Shown piece by piece: positions 17,551 through 26,465 of a stretch of DNA of 64,000 nucleotides. The DNA is from CAMDKS01 sp964402975 (GTDB taxonomy: Bacteria; Bdellovibrionota_B; Oligoflexia; Oligoflexales; RGVZ01). Every line of letters starts with the position of its first letter. The first letter of the stretch is position 1. The stretch lies in the NCBI GenBank assembly GCA_964402975.1, contig CAYOEM010000014.1, positions 9,075 through 73,074 on the forward strand, given 5' to 3'. The notes under the pieces were generated by a model. That model made no database searches, was not told where the DNA came from, and was given only the letters and a program-made list of their open reading frames with translations. The position numbers and the translations under genes were made by a program.

Positions 17551-18045
17551 GTGACAATACTACGCCGGTTAGGTCTGCTAATACCCCTGTTTATAGCTAT
17601 CATTGGCTCCGATCAGTGGTCAAAAGATTGGGCCATTGCAACTCTGAAAGGACAGCCAACCCAGTCATATCTGGGTGGATGGCTCCTTCTGCTCTACGCA
17701 GAGAACACAGGCGCCTGGGGAAGTATGGGCGCAACTTTAAGTGACACGTGGCGATTTTGGATTTTGACGGTTGTCCCGATCCTGTTTTTAGTTGGACTGA
17801 CCGGTTATACAATCGTTTCAAAAGAGCTAAAGCCTTACATGGTCGGCTGTTACGGCTTGGTCATCGCGGGGGGTGCCGGTAACCTCATCGATCGTGCAAT
17901 CCATGGTTATGTGGTCGACTTCCTCTGGGTTGGTATTCCAAACGTCATCGGAACAAATATTTTTAATATTGCAGATGTCTCAATCATGATTGGAGTCATC
18001 ACCTTGTTGATTGCTCACTTTACAATTGAGCGTGCAAAAGCGTAG
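17551..18045 (+). CDS. lspA: Lipoprotein signal peptidase II
   Basis: 164-residue integral membrane aspartyl protease that cleaves the signal peptide of diacylglyceryl-modified prolipoproteins. Four hydrophobic segments are visible. Conserved motifs include SDQWSKDWA (first conserved Asp region), the ENTGAWG loop, AGGAGNLIDR with the first catalytic Asp, the VVDFLWVG strand and FNIADVSIMIG with the second catalytic Asp. Length is typical. GTG start with a GAGGTGAG site about ten bases ahead. The neighbour mtnA follows after 72 bases. Several lipobox-bearing proteins in this window (for example the trypsin-like protein at 39142) are likely substrates. Confidence 0.95.
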   Translation: MTILRRLGLLIPLFIAIIGSDQWSKDWAIATLKGQPTQSYLGGWLLLLYAENTGAWGSMGATLSDTWRFWILTVVPILFLVGLTGYTIVSKELKPYMVGCYGLVIAGGAGNLIDRAIHGYVVDFLWVGIPNVIGTNIFNIADVSIMIGVITLLIAHFTIERAKA

Positions 18046-18117
18046 GTTTGACACCTCTTACTAGAGACTAAACCTGAAACAAACCCAATCTTTTTTGTAG
18101 AAAGAGGCGCACGCGCT

Positions 18118-19146
18118 ATGTTTTCAGCAATGCGATTTGAGAATGACCAACTTTTTCTCGTGGACCAACGAAAACTTCCATCCGTTGAAGTCTGGTTGGA
18201 GTGCAAAACAATGGAGGCCGTGGCCAAAGCTATTGAGGATATGGTCGTGCGAGGTGCTCCTGCCATTGGATGTGCCGCGGCATGGGGGTTGGCTATCGAC
18301 GCTATTAATCATACCCATTTGCCTCACTGGTCGGCCTACCAAAAAAACTTTCAACTAGCGTTTGACCGCCTGGGGAAAACCAGGCCGACGGCCGTCAATC
18401 TTTTCTACGCTCTAAACCAGGTGTCAGCCCTCACTAAGACATTTAAAGACGACTTGCCTATGTTCACAGTCGCCGATGCAATCACAAAGAAATCTCAGAG
18501 CCTGATGTCGGATGACATCAGAACATGCAGAGCCATCGGCGAACACGGCGCTTCTATGTTTAACCGCCCCTTAAATATTCTGACCCACTGTAATACGGGA
18601 AGCCTTGCAACTGCAGGATATGGAACAGCGCTCGGCATTATCCGCTCATTGCATGCACGCGGGCACGTTAAAAACGTTTGGGTCGATGAAACAAGACCCT
18701 ACCTTCAAGGCTCTCGGCTTACTGCTTTTGAATTAGGGCGCGACGGCATACCATACACGTTGATCAGTGATAATATGGCCGCTTACGCCATGCAACGTCA
18801 CCAAGTTGACCTTGTCGTAGTTGGTGCCGACCGAATCGCCGCAAATGGTGATACTGCCAACAAGATCGGCACCTATAATCTCGCCGTTCTTTGCAAACAT
18901 CATAATATACCCTTCATTATCGCAGCCCCAAGGTCCACGATAGACGGAAATATTACGAGTGGATCGCAAATACCTGTAGAAGAAAGACCTCCCCAAGAGC
19001 TTAAGGAGGTCAACGGCGTTGTTATAGCTCCGATTCAGTCAACGGTTTGGAATCCATCATTTGATGTCACTCCAGCACAGCTAATAAGTGCCATTGTGAC
19101 CGAGGACGGTATTTTTAGGGGCCCTAACTTTAGGCTCCTCGTTTAA
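18118..19146 (+). CDS. mtnA: S-methyl-5-thioribose-1-phosphate isomerase
   Basis: 342 residues of the eIF2B-like isomerase family. Diagnostic segments are MVVRGAPAIGCAAAWG near residue 42, the catalytic Cys region THCNTGSLATAGYGTALG (about 160-177), and VGADRIAANGDTANKIGTY (about 240), containing the catalytic Asp. The GADRIAxNGDxANKIG segment distinguishes MtnA from translation factor eIF2B subunits. It converts methylthioribose-1-phosphate to methylthioribulose-1-phosphate in methionine salvage. No other mtn genes are nearby, so the pathway must be scattered. It overlaps the next, convergent gene by 17 bp. Confidence 0.95.
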   Translation: MFSAMRFENDQLFLVDQRKLPSVEVWLECKTMEAVAKAIEDMVVRGAPAIGCAAAWGLAIDAINHTHLPHWSAYQKNFQLAFDRLGKTRPTAVNLFYALNQVSALTKTFKDDLPMFTVADAITKKSQSLMSDDIRTCRAIGEHGASMFNRPLNILTHCNTGSLATAGYGTALGIIRSLHARGHVKNVWVDETRPYLQGSRLTAFELGRDGIPYTLISDNMAAYAMQRHQVDLVVVGADRIAANGDTANKIGTYNLAVLCKHHNIPFIIAAPRSTIDGNITSGSQIPVEERPPQELKEVNGVVIAPIQSTVWNPSFDVTPAQLISAIVTEDGIFRGPNFRLLV

Positions 19147-20407
19147 ATTTATCGTTACTAAATTCAATGGATGAAACTTCAGTTGCCTTAAACTCAAAGT
19201 CCTCAACACTTTGAAAATAGGACGCCCCAGGATTGCGCTTTCCTAGTTTGATTTTTTTTCCACGACCAGCGGTATCCGATATTGGATTGGAAGCGATTGT
19301 TTCAGAAATCAAAGCCGGATCGTCGCTTTGCGGACTGGTCATTAATGTGGGCTCCAGACTTTTGTCATCACCTAAGCGCACTTCCCCAACCGACGACATA
19401 AAGTCTCCGTCATCATTTGTTTGTTGACCCATGTCAGAAAACTGCCTGTACTGAGCCGCCGCACGTCGATTCCTGATAAATGCAACAGCAAACCACGCAA
19501 CAATAATCGCAGCAACTGCCGCAAGAGCTATTGTGACAGTTTCTGCGGGTTCCGGATTACCCGAGTCCAACTCAAGCGATGCCATGGAATTCCAGGCGTT
19601 GGAAAACACCTGTGATGTTGACCCTTCACTTCCAGAAACGAAGTTTTCGGCGACATCGGTATAGGTCAGCACATAATGGTTTGTCTTACTTGATGCTAAA
19701 ACATGGGCTTGCATCATTTTACGATCACCATCTTGATACTCTGTGTAGAAGAGTAACGCATCCCTGCCATCGGCAAGTTTGATCGCTTCGCTACTTCGAA
19801 GGCTATAACCCTGTAGTGTGGATGAGGCCGAGGTGAAACCTTTTATGATTTTGTCTGCAAATTTTTCAGCCGTGTCCTGACTGATTAGCATCGGCCCCGG
19901 GAATCGAAGAACACTGATATTTGGCGGGTACTGATTCCCCGAGACGGGTGCCATTAGCATCAGACTTAGACGAGGGTGATCTCTTTGTATCATCCAACCA
20001 ACGGGAGGCTGAATTGTGAAACCTTTACCCTCGATAGAAATTTTCTCGCCTTGACTGATCTCCGCTCCCTGTGGAATTTGGACTGGCGGTGGAGCCTCCA
20101 CAACAGACGCGGATGCAGCGGAATCAGCCGCGACACTCTTGGAGGGCGGTGTTGATTTGTTTTTCTTAGCTGTTTTTGGCTTTTCTTCAGTTGATAGCGC
20201 CTCAGCATCGTTCACTTCGGAGCCAGTAGATTCATCAGTCGTCACCGCATCATCCAAAGGCGCAGCGACGGCCGGTTCTTGAGATTGGGTCTCAACTTCA
20301 GCGGGCGCTGAAACTGCTTCTTCTGCATCCTCCGTCGCGTAAACGGGCGAAATCAAAATAAATGCCGCAAGCAAACATATTAATTTTTTACGATCACAGA
20401 TATTCAT
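19130..20407 (-). CDS. Exported, membrane-anchored protein of unknown function
   Basis: 425 residues. A signal peptide (about 1-24, cleavage after VYA) is followed by a low-complexity Ala/Glu/Ser/Lys region (25-115), then a compact beta-rich domain (about 118-275) beginning KISIEGKGFTIQPPVGW, a transmembrane helix at about 290-312 ending in a basic stop (IRNRRAAAQYRQF), and a 110-residue polar tail. The domain recalls DcrB/PsbP-type folds (a conserved aromatic after FTIQPPxGW), but this is a weak impression, and I cannot assign a function. Topology suggests periplasmic sensing or an adaptor domain with a cytoplasmic tail. ATG start with GAGG ahead. Same strand and 42 bases downstream of the TPR gene, so probably co-transcribed. 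Confidence 0.75.
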   Translation of the reverse strand: MNICDRKKLICLLAAFILISPVYATEDAEEAVSAPAEVETQSQEPAVAAPLDDAVTTDESTGSEVNDAEALSTEEKPKTAKKNKSTPPSKSVAADSAASASVVEAPPPVQIPQGAEISQGEKISIEGKGFTIQPPVGWMIQRDHPRLSLMLMAPVSGNQYPPNISVLRFPGPMLISQDTAEKFADKIIKGFTSASSTLQGYSLRSSEAIKLADGRDALLFYTEYQDGDRKMMQAHVLASSKTNHYVLTYTDVAENFVSGSEGSTSQVFSNAWNSMASLELDSGNPEPAETVTIALAAVAAIIVAWFAVAFIRNRRAAAQYRQFSDMGQQTNDDGDFMSSVGEVRLGDDKSLEPTLMTSPQSDDPALISETIASNPISDTAGRGKKIKLGKRNPGASYFQSVEDFEFKATEVSSIEFSNDKFKRGA

Positions 20408-20449
20408 TTAAAACCTCATGTTTTCCGTGCCTGCGCCAAACGTCTCGGC

Positions 20450-21961
20450 TCAAACTGAATCTTTCTTCACTGCCCCAGAACTGCGACGATCCTGATCGTG
20501 GGATACACCTTCACTACGACGCTTGACGGCAGAAACCACAATATCCATTGCGCTCTCATCGAGCTCAAATACACCGTACCTGGCGTGATGACCACGGGGC
20601 AGACTATATTTTTTGCCTCGGACGTTCCAGTCACTCGCCACTTGTTTCGCATCGATAGGAATAGCAGCATCGGGACGATCGACCAACTCCAGTCCATTAT
20701 GCCAGCGATCCGTTGGATGCCAGAAAGGTTTGGTCGTAACTCGATAAACAGCAACAATTCGCCACTCTTGCGCGGCTTTTGCCGGCTGCTTGGCAACGTG
20801 CGCTGATTTGCTTACGAATAACACGATGTCACCAGGCATTGCTTCTCGCCCCATTGGACGATGCAACACACCAACATCCTGGTCACCACTGGTTGCAAGC
20901 GACGCATATTGTTCAGGTGTTAGCATAACCATCCAACTACGCGGAGCACGAAAGGCATCATCGGCAGATTGGGCAGGAGTATTCGGACTGATTTGTTTTT
21001 CTAGGCGCTGGATCAACGCCAGTGCGGAATCGATTGGCTTGCCCTGTCTGCGGTAGATTCGTGCTGCTCTTTCAAGCTTGGAAATAGCTTGTGCGGCGAG
21101 TGTTTCATTATCTGTTTCAATAGCTTTTAATGCGGTAATCTCGCCGAACAAGTGCAGCACATCTGGATCAACTTCATTCGTATAATCACCGAGGCCGCGC
21201 AGCGTGGCGCGCGCCAGATCGTGATCGCCGTTGCGGAACGCGCTGAGCGCTTTCATAAATCCATAATCACGATGCTCTGGGAAATTTGCATGAAGCCTTG
21301 AGGCCGCAGCTAACGCTCCAGGCCAATGCCCCGTATCAACTGCATGGTGCATATTTACAACGTCAGCACTTGGCGAGCCGGGAAATGCTCGACCCACATA
21401 GCTTAAAACATTCAATAGCTCTTCATGGGGACCAAACACTGCTAGATCTGCAATCAATGTATTCCAATGCAGCCAGTCACTTAGAGCACCGACTGAGAAA
21501 GCCAAGGCGTTTTCACGAGCTCCTGGTATGCCACGGCGTGCGCACATGTGTTCAAACTCAAGGCAGTACGGGTTTGGTTCAAAACCCTGCAAAGCTCTGA
21601 ATATTAGTCTCGCAGCGGGAGCTTGATCCAAGTATAGGTGAATGACTCCGCGCAAAGCCGTCAGTGCGGGTCTGATTTCAGTTTTGACCCGTCCAAGCGC
21701 CAATAAGTGATGACCAATCGCCTCTAGTGAGTCGACGTCATCGAGCTCAGACAACGCCTCTATCCATGCCCGATAGAGACGAAGAAGTGCAGGGTGTTCT
21801 TCATCAGATACTAGTATCGACGAAGCATGATCCGCAGCTGCTTCAAAGCGCTGATTCCATAGATGATTCAGCACCAGAACATATTCAGGAGATAACCCTG
21901 CTCCAGTGAGGTCGATTTTGAGGGACTGAGACTCCAAAAGGCGTTGAATTTCTGATGACAT
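20450..21961 (-). CDS. TPR-repeat protein with a possible EVE/PUA-like C-terminal domain
   Basis: 503 residues. About 1-330 is all-helical with TPR-like repeats and no signal peptide, so a cytoplasmic location is likely. A short linker (PNTPAQSADDAFRAPR) leads to a mixed alpha/beta domain at about 340-470, starting RSWMVMLTPEQYASL and containing PGDIVLFVSKSAHVA and WRIVAVYRVTTKPFWHPTDRW. The order strand, PGD(I/V)-x-F turn, then a Val-rich strand resembles EVE/PUA-like domains that bind modified bases or RNA; this is inference from pattern only. A charged tail ends the protein. Start ATG with GAAGGAG upstream. It lies between an upstream terminator (22088) and the exported protein gene. Confidence 0.7.
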   Translation of the reverse strand: MSSEIQRLLESQSLKIDLTGAGLSPEYVLVLNHLWNQRFEAAADHASSILVSDEEHPALLRLYRAWIEALSELDDVDSLEAIGHHLLALGRVKTEIRPALTALRGVIHLYLDQAPAARLIFRALQGFEPNPYCLEFEHMCARRGIPGARENALAFSVGALSDWLHWNTLIADLAVFGPHEELLNVLSYVGRAFPGSPSADVVNMHHAVDTGHWPGALAAASRLHANFPEHRDYGFMKALSAFRNGDHDLARATLRGLGDYTNEVDPDVLHLFGEITALKAIETDNETLAAQAISKLERAARIYRRQGKPIDSALALIQRLEKQISPNTPAQSADDAFRAPRSWMVMLTPEQYASLATSGDQDVGVLHRPMGREAMPGDIVLFVSKSAHVAKQPAKAAQEWRIVAVYRVTTKPFWHPTDRWHNGLELVDRPDAAIPIDAKQVASDWNVRGKKYSLPRGHHARYGVFELDESAMDIVVSAVKRRSEGVSHDQDRRSSGAVKKDSV

Positions 21962-22087
21962 ACGACCTACTCCTTCGATTCGCAGGCTGCTCCGATCAAT
22001 TGGGCAGCTTAGTTATGTCGAATCATCGGCGAGGTGAGTCATCCCCTTAACGCGGGTACAAAATGCCCAGTTCTTATCCAGAGTAGG

Positions 22088-22125
22088 AAAAAAAAACCCG
22101 CGTCCACCTGCTGGAGGGGACACGG
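22088..22125 (-). terminator. Intrinsic terminator of the TPR/Zn-ribbon operon
   Basis: On the minus strand CCGTGTCC pairs with GGACGCGG (one G-U pair) around an 11-base loop and is followed by GTTTTTTTTT. It lies about 60 bases after the Zn-ribbon gene stop and separates that operon from the gene at 20450-21961. Confidence 0.82.
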
Positions 22126-22181
22126 ATCAAGACTATTTTTTAAAAAATGACCAATAAATAAACTAACCAAAGCCAAAAATC

Positions 22182-22577
22182 TTAGGCCCGGGCCACCTTG
22201 CTTGCAAGTCCTCTCATCGGAGCGGCCTTGGCATTTGCAGCAATATTTCCACTCATTAGTCTTATCTCGTCCGCTCTCTCAATCAGGACGTCTCGGAAGT
22301 TGAAATAACAGTCGTTACACAAAGGGGAGTCAACGGCTTTGGGGCTTACCTCACGCCATGAAACCAGAGCGGCCCATGCCTGGTCGCTAAATTCTCGCTT
22401 AACACTTTTGACACTTTCATCACAGGAGCTACATTTATGAGTAAAGTCCGTTGATAATACAGCCGGTGCTTTGAACTTCGCCTTGCTAACGGTAGTTTTC
22501 ACTTGAGAATCCTCCCTCTCCAGGCCAGCCCCATCCAATGGAGCCTCGATTTTTGACACAGTTGCAAAAAAACCCAT
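22182..22577 (-). CDS. Small Zn-ribbon-like protein of unknown function
   Basis: 131 residues. Two Cys pairs, CSSC and CNDC, about 44 residues apart, could bind one zinc. Between them is a helical, Trp-containing stretch (SDQAWAALVSWREVS); after the second pair is FNFRDVLIERADEIRL. No signal peptide. The ATG at 22577 shares its A with the preceding stop (TGATG), giving translational coupling. I do not recognise the family. Last gene of the operon that begins with the large TPR protein. Confidence 0.65.
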   Translation of the reverse strand: MGFFATVSKIEAPLDGAGLEREDSQVKTTVSKAKFKAPAVLSTDFTHKCSSCDESVKSVKREFSDQAWAALVSWREVSPKAVDSPLCNDCYFNFRDVLIERADEIRLMSGNIAANAKAAPMRGLASKVARA

Positions 22578-22732
22578 CACAACTCAATTCGAGCAACAGT
22601 AAACGGATCGAAATCTACAAGCCGCAAAAACCCAGCGACCGCTTCCAAGTTTGCGATCATCTCGCTCGTTGGGTGCAAAGATCTTGAACCGAAATATTTA
22701 CCGATATGCTCGACAAAGGTTTTTCCACACAT
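22577..22732 (-). CDS. Very small protein between the TPR and Zn-ribbon genes (start uncertain)
   Basis: The frame is open from 22897 to 22577, overlapping the end of the TPR gene by 131 bp, so the true start is probably internal. The ATG at 22732 gives 51 residues (MCGKTFVEHIGKYFG... ending FTVARIEL); a TTG 15 bases upstream is another choice. Neither has a clear ribosome binding site. The stop is coupled to the next start (TGATG), which favours genuine translation. Predicted to be helical and soluble; no known family. Confidence 0.45.
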   Translation of the reverse strand: MCGKTFVEHIGKYFGSRSLHPTSEMIANLEAVAGFLRLVDFDPFTVARIEL

Positions 22733-22766
22733 GTGAACTAGTGTCAACGCTTTTTTGACTGGCTGG

Positions 22767-25097
22767 TCAATTTGCTTTAGAAAGATCGCGCGGTAAGTAT
22801 GGAGTCTTTTCGAAGTAATATCTGAGTATTTCCTGTTTGATTCTGTAATCACGCATCTGCTCTGTCTTAAATTTAAGCAGAGGCTTCCAGATTTCATTGG
22901 CTTTGCTCGTATGTCCGTTTCGATATTCTACAAGCCCAAGGAGGTACTGAACTTCAAATTGTCCCGACATTTCTTTGACCTGATCAAGATAAATTTGCGC
23001 TTGTCGTGCCTGACCTTGTCGCAGCAAAGCGTGCCCCATGACCAGCATGGCTCGGCGTTCCTGAGTTCCGGTATTGGTCGAGATATCAATAGCAAGCTTT
23101 AGATACTCGACAGCTTTAGGTAAATTGACATTGCGCCAAATATAGCTATCCGCAAGATCAATATAGACGAGGCAGCGAAGTCGATCTTCCAGATGAGCCA
23201 CCCCCAAGGTTAGTTCAAACCACATAGATGCAACCTCAAGTTGCCATAATTCCTTGTAGAGAAGGCCCAAGCCCCAATAGACACTCGGATGATCAAAATT
23301 GGTATTGATCAATCGTAACAGCTCTCTCGCCCCTTTGCCCGCATCATAGCGACAGGCTTCACGCACAACACCTCGAAGCGAATGCTCGCTTCCGCGCAGG
23401 TATAAAAACTGGAGTTTAGCCCGCGCGTAGGCTAGCTGATATGCATGTTCACCAGCCAGTCGCTCGGTATCACGGGAAAACTCCGACCAATTAACTCGCG
23501 CATCGTCATTGTTGGTGAGTTTTTTTGCCCAATGATCTCTGGCCGCTAAAACTGCATTTGCACCATATTTAATTCCCGTCAAGCAGATCACTTCGTGAAT
23601 CAGATAATTGATGTTCCATGGATCCCTTGCCAGAATCGGAACCAGCATCTCCATACTCGCTGTCCACTCTGACTTGCGGTCGTAGTAACTGGCTTTTAAC
23701 CACTGTATTTCAGCATCCACGTCCGAAAGAGCGCCCTTAGGCGAATTAATCGATTTGAGTATGTCCATGGCTTTATCTGGTTCATCATGGCTCATCAAAA
23801 AATTGGCGTACCTAAGGCGTGAATTTTGACCCAGCGGATCTAGTTGATACATTTTGGAATAGTGCTGACCCGCTTTTTTGGCGTGCCCCATGCGCATAAA
23901 AAGCTCTGCTAGATGAAAATGAACGTCCCAGTCATCAGAAAACCTCGCATTAAGCGCATTTAAAAGTGACAGGAACTCCACACGGTCACCATTATCGGCA
24001 AGCTGTCGAATCCGTTCCCTTCCAATCAAATATTCTTCAACACTCACTCCAGCTAATTTTAGTCTGGCGACCAGCAAACAAAACCTGATTTCTGGATTAT
24101 TGGGATGCTGCTCATAAGCTGACTCAAACAACTGGCGAGCTGACTCGTAATCACCACTTCCAAGAAAGTAACTTCCTATCTTCTGGACAACCGCGGGATT
24201 GTTACCAGCAACCTTCAATACCCTCTTATACAGTTGAAACGCGAGATCATGTTCGGCATGCTCAGTCAACACGCGCGCCGTAAAGTACAATGCGTTCTCG
24301 TCTCCGACACCTTGACTAAGCATGTCATTGACTAATGCGCGGCCAGCAGCCCGGCGTAATTCGCCCTCAACCCGGTCACCACGAGACTCTCGAAGGCTGG
24401 CTGTGGCCAGACTCTCATAAATCTGAATTTCGATAGGCGCAAATCCCTTATTCTCAATCCACCAGGCAACAAGCGCCTCAACGGCTCTCTCAGCGTCGTC
24501 AGGCCGGCCCATCTGTGAGAACTCTTGCGACAAGCGTCGATGAGTTTCGAAATTACCGTACACATTAAAGGGAGCCATCAATTCAAATTGCTGAAAATAT
24601 TGATCGCCTCGAGATTCATCACCCATGTTGTAGTGAATCTGACTAAGTCCGAAGAGGCTTGGATACCATTGCGGGTCGATCGCTAACGATTTTTCGTAGC
24701 TATGCTTGGCGCGATCAAAGCTACCCTGCTGCTCAGCAGCAAAGCCCATTGCAAACCACAAAATAGCTGATTGCCCAAATTCTGCTGTTAGGGATTGTAA
24801 CTCCGCCATGTGATGCGAATGGTTGTTGGGGTCTTCAAACATCTTCGTTAGTATGTAGCAGGTCTTGAATAATCCGGAGTCGTCGAATTGGTCTGACTTG
24901 TTCAAATAAAACGCGCTTAAAACAGGCATTTTACCTAGCAAACTCATTAGTTCGATTCTGCGCAGATGAATGAGTGACTCAAACTCGCCCTCAGTTGAAG
25001 CCAAAATCTTTTGCAATACTTTGTCGGCTTCTTCGTAGCGCTTTACAAAGATGAGCTTATTTGCAAATTCCAATTGATCCCGGCTAAACTGATCCAT
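22767..25097 (-). CDS. Large TPR-repeat protein of unknown function
   Basis: About 776 residues from the ATG at 25097 (MDQFSRDQLEFANKL); a GTG at 25136 in frame is an alternative. The whole protein is helical with many TPR units, for example ALWFAMGFAAEQQGSFDRAK-type helices near residue 140, YESARQLFESAYEQHPNNPE near 340 and HYSKMYQLDPLGQNSRLRYA near 430. There is no signal peptide or membrane segment and no catalytic domain, so it is probably a cytoplasmic scaffold. First gene of an operon with a very small ORF and a Zn-ribbon protein, ending at a strong terminator. Confidence 0.8.
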   Translation of the reverse strand: MDQFSRDQLEFANKLIFVKRYEEADKVLQKILASTEGEFESLIHLRRIELMSLLGKMPVLSAFYLNKSDQFDDSGLFKTCYILTKMFEDPNNHSHHMAELQSLTAEFGQSAILWFAMGFAAEQQGSFDRAKHSYEKSLAIDPQWYPSLFGLSQIHYNMGDESRGDQYFQQFELMAPFNVYGNFETHRRLSQEFSQMGRPDDAERAVEALVAWWIENKGFAPIEIQIYESLATASLRESRGDRVEGELRRAAGRALVNDMLSQGVGDENALYFTARVLTEHAEHDLAFQLYKRVLKVAGNNPAVVQKIGSYFLGSGDYESARQLFESAYEQHPNNPEIRFCLLVARLKLAGVSVEEYLIGRERIRQLADNGDRVEFLSLLNALNARFSDDWDVHFHLAELFMRMGHAKKAGQHYSKMYQLDPLGQNSRLRYANFLMSHDEPDKAMDILKSINSPKGALSDVDAEIQWLKASYYDRKSEWTASMEMLVPILARDPWNINYLIHEVICLTGIKYGANAVLAARDHWAKKLTNNDDARVNWSEFSRDTERLAGEHAYQLAYARAKLQFLYLRGSEHSLRGVVREACRYDAGKGARELLRLINTNFDHPSVYWGLGLLYKELWQLEVASMWFELTLGVAHLEDRLRCLVYIDLADSYIWRNVNLPKAVEYLKLAIDISTNTGTQERRAMLVMGHALLRQGQARQAQIYLDQVKEMSGQFEVQYLLGLVEYRNGHTSKANEIWKPLLKFKTEQMRDYRIKQEILRYYFEKTPYLPRDLSKAN

Positions 25098-25260
25098 CAA
25101 AAACCTATCGCACTCCCGATCGTTTGGGGCCAACACGCTCCCAGCTGGACCAGCCGGGACAATGGGGACCCTGTTCCGAAATCTATCGGCAAGAACCGCA
25201 ATACCTCAAAACTATTGTAAAATTTCGCCCAACTCTGCATCGCGGAGTCTGGCAAAAGGA

Positions 25261-25288
25261 TTGACGATGATTCATTAATTTTTATGAT
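25261..25288 (+). promoter_or_regulatory. Candidate sigma70 promoter for the thioredoxin-like gene
   Basis: TTGACG at 25261-25266 and TATGAT at 25283-25288 with a 16-base spacer, about 90 bases before the start codon at 25380. A second, weaker pair (TTGCGT 25310, TACCAT 25333, 17-base spacer) lies closer to the gene. Confidence 0.5.
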
Positions 25289-25379
25289 TACCAAGTGGGC
25301 TATGTTTTGTTGCGTCCTGGCAATTGAATAGCTACCATGAGAGGAAGAATTCAAATTCTGTAACTTTTAAGGAGGCCTC

Positions 25380-25877
25380 ATGCGCCACATTTTAGCAGCT
25401 GCATTGCTTTTTGCCGCCACCGCGGTTAACGCCGCATCGATTCCAATGTATGATTTTCCCTTAAAAAACGGGGAATCTCGCGATGACGTTTATCGTATGT
25501 CAGAGCACAGGAACACCGTGTTTGTTTTTGAAGCCTACAGACTTAATTGTGGCTACTGCAATGAGAACGCCCCCCTTGTCGACGACTTGGCCACCGAATA
25601 TTCGGGTAATTCACGGGTTCAGGTTTTAGATCTTGGCCTTGATACGGCTGACACCGATTACGCTGAGTGGATTGCGCGCCACAATCCCAACCATCCGGTT
25701 GTTCAGGACACCAATCGCCGGGTCTTTAATGCTCTAAAGACTAGCAGCGGCGTGCCGCAAGTTTTTGTTGTGAACTGTAAAGGCGAAATGGTCGGCAACC
25801 ATGTTGGTACATGGGGCGGATCGACGTCAAAGATTCGCTCTCTAGTGGATAGAGCTCTTACGACGACCTGCGAATAA
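25380..25877 (+). CDS. Exported thioredoxin-like protein
   Basis: 165 residues with a signal peptide (1-18, ending NAA) and a thioredoxin fold. The redox motif is CGYC (about residues 57-60) in RLNCGYCNENAP, and the cis-Pro loop is SGVPQVFVV. Two further Cys occur, in VVNCKGE and near the C-terminus (TTTCE). The pattern fits TlpA/ResA-like periplasmic thiol-disulfide proteins, though the sequence is divergent. AAGGAGG lies six bases before the ATG, a strong ribosome binding site. Monocistronic, closed by a bidirectional terminator. A link to the Ccm system at 58 kb is possible but not shown by context. Confidence 0.82.
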   Translation: MRHILAAALLFAATAVNAASIPMYDFPLKNGESRDDVYRMSEHRNTVFVFEAYRLNCGYCNENAPLVDDLATEYSGNSRVQVLDLGLDTADTDYAEWIARHNPNHPVVQDTNRRVFNALKTSSGVPQVFVVNCKGEMVGNHVGTWGGSTSKIRSLVDRALTTTCE

Positions 25878-25898
25878 TCACTATATCGCATAAAAAAC

Positions 25899-25937
25899 TC
25901 CCGCAATGACCCGGTTGGGACCATTGCGGGATTTTTC
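25899..25937. terminator. Bidirectional intrinsic terminator between convergent genes
   Basis: TCCCGCAATG (25899-25908) pairs perfectly with CATTGCGGGA (25922-25931); the plus strand runs on into TTTTTCTT and the minus strand into a T tract from AAAAAA at 25892-25897. It serves both the thioredoxin-like gene and the gene at 25950-26453. Confidence 0.9.
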
Positions 25938-25949
25938 TTATGATGAATC

Positions 25950-26453
25950 TTAGCGCTCGACGTCTAACTTGATATCTGGCGAATAAGGGACAACGGTTAA
26001 TGTTGCTTTACCCTGACACCCCGCAAGAACGGGTACCGTTTTAGGGTCGACTCTTTTAACAGGATTGGCTGTGTAGCAACGTTGATACGCATGGGACGCA
26101 AGCAAATCCATAGCAAGACCAGGAACACCATCACACGTAAGTCGAGCAATCACAGCCGATCCCCTGATTTCATCGTAACATGTAGGTATCGACACCCCAT
26201 CCGGCCTAGGCGGCGGAAAGTAATCAAGTCTAAGATTGAGCTTTTCCATGAGACGCCCATCATTATCAATATTGACGGCAAAGATGGCGCCCTGAGTCGC
26301 CTGCCTTTGCGGCTGTATGACAGGCGCATTTGACGCATCAGCACCGCTACCCGGATATTGCCCCTTGGCATCAGGTGCATCATTACCAGGTCGCGAGATC
26401 CTGCAAGCGTAGGCGAAAAAAAAGCTGCCTAAGATTATGAACACAAAGCGCAT
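25950..26453 (-). CDS. Exported protein of unknown function, possible lipoprotein
   Basis: 167 residues with a hydrophobic N-terminus (MRFVFIILGSFFFAYAC). The Cys at 17 could be a lipidation site, but AYAC is a poor lipobox. A Pro/Gly/Asp-rich linker follows, then a domain with four Cys (for example IPTCYDEIRG, ARLTCDGVPG, QRCYTAN, LAGCQGK), suggesting two disulfides outside the cytoplasm. I recognise no family. It lies 12 bases downstream of the acyl-CoA dehydrogenase gene region on the same strand order, after that gene's upstream neighbour, and shares a terminator with the thioredoxin-like gene. Confidence 0.65.
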   Translation of the reverse strand: MRFVFIILGSFFFAYACRISRPGNDAPDAKGQYPGSGADASNAPVIQPQRQATQGAIFAVNIDNDGRLMEKLNLRLDYFPPPRPDGVSIPTCYDEIRGSAVIARLTCDGVPGLAMDLLASHAYQRCYTANPVKRVDPKTVPVLAGCQGKATLTVVPYSPDIKLDVER

Positions 26454-26465
26454 ACAGACTCTTTA

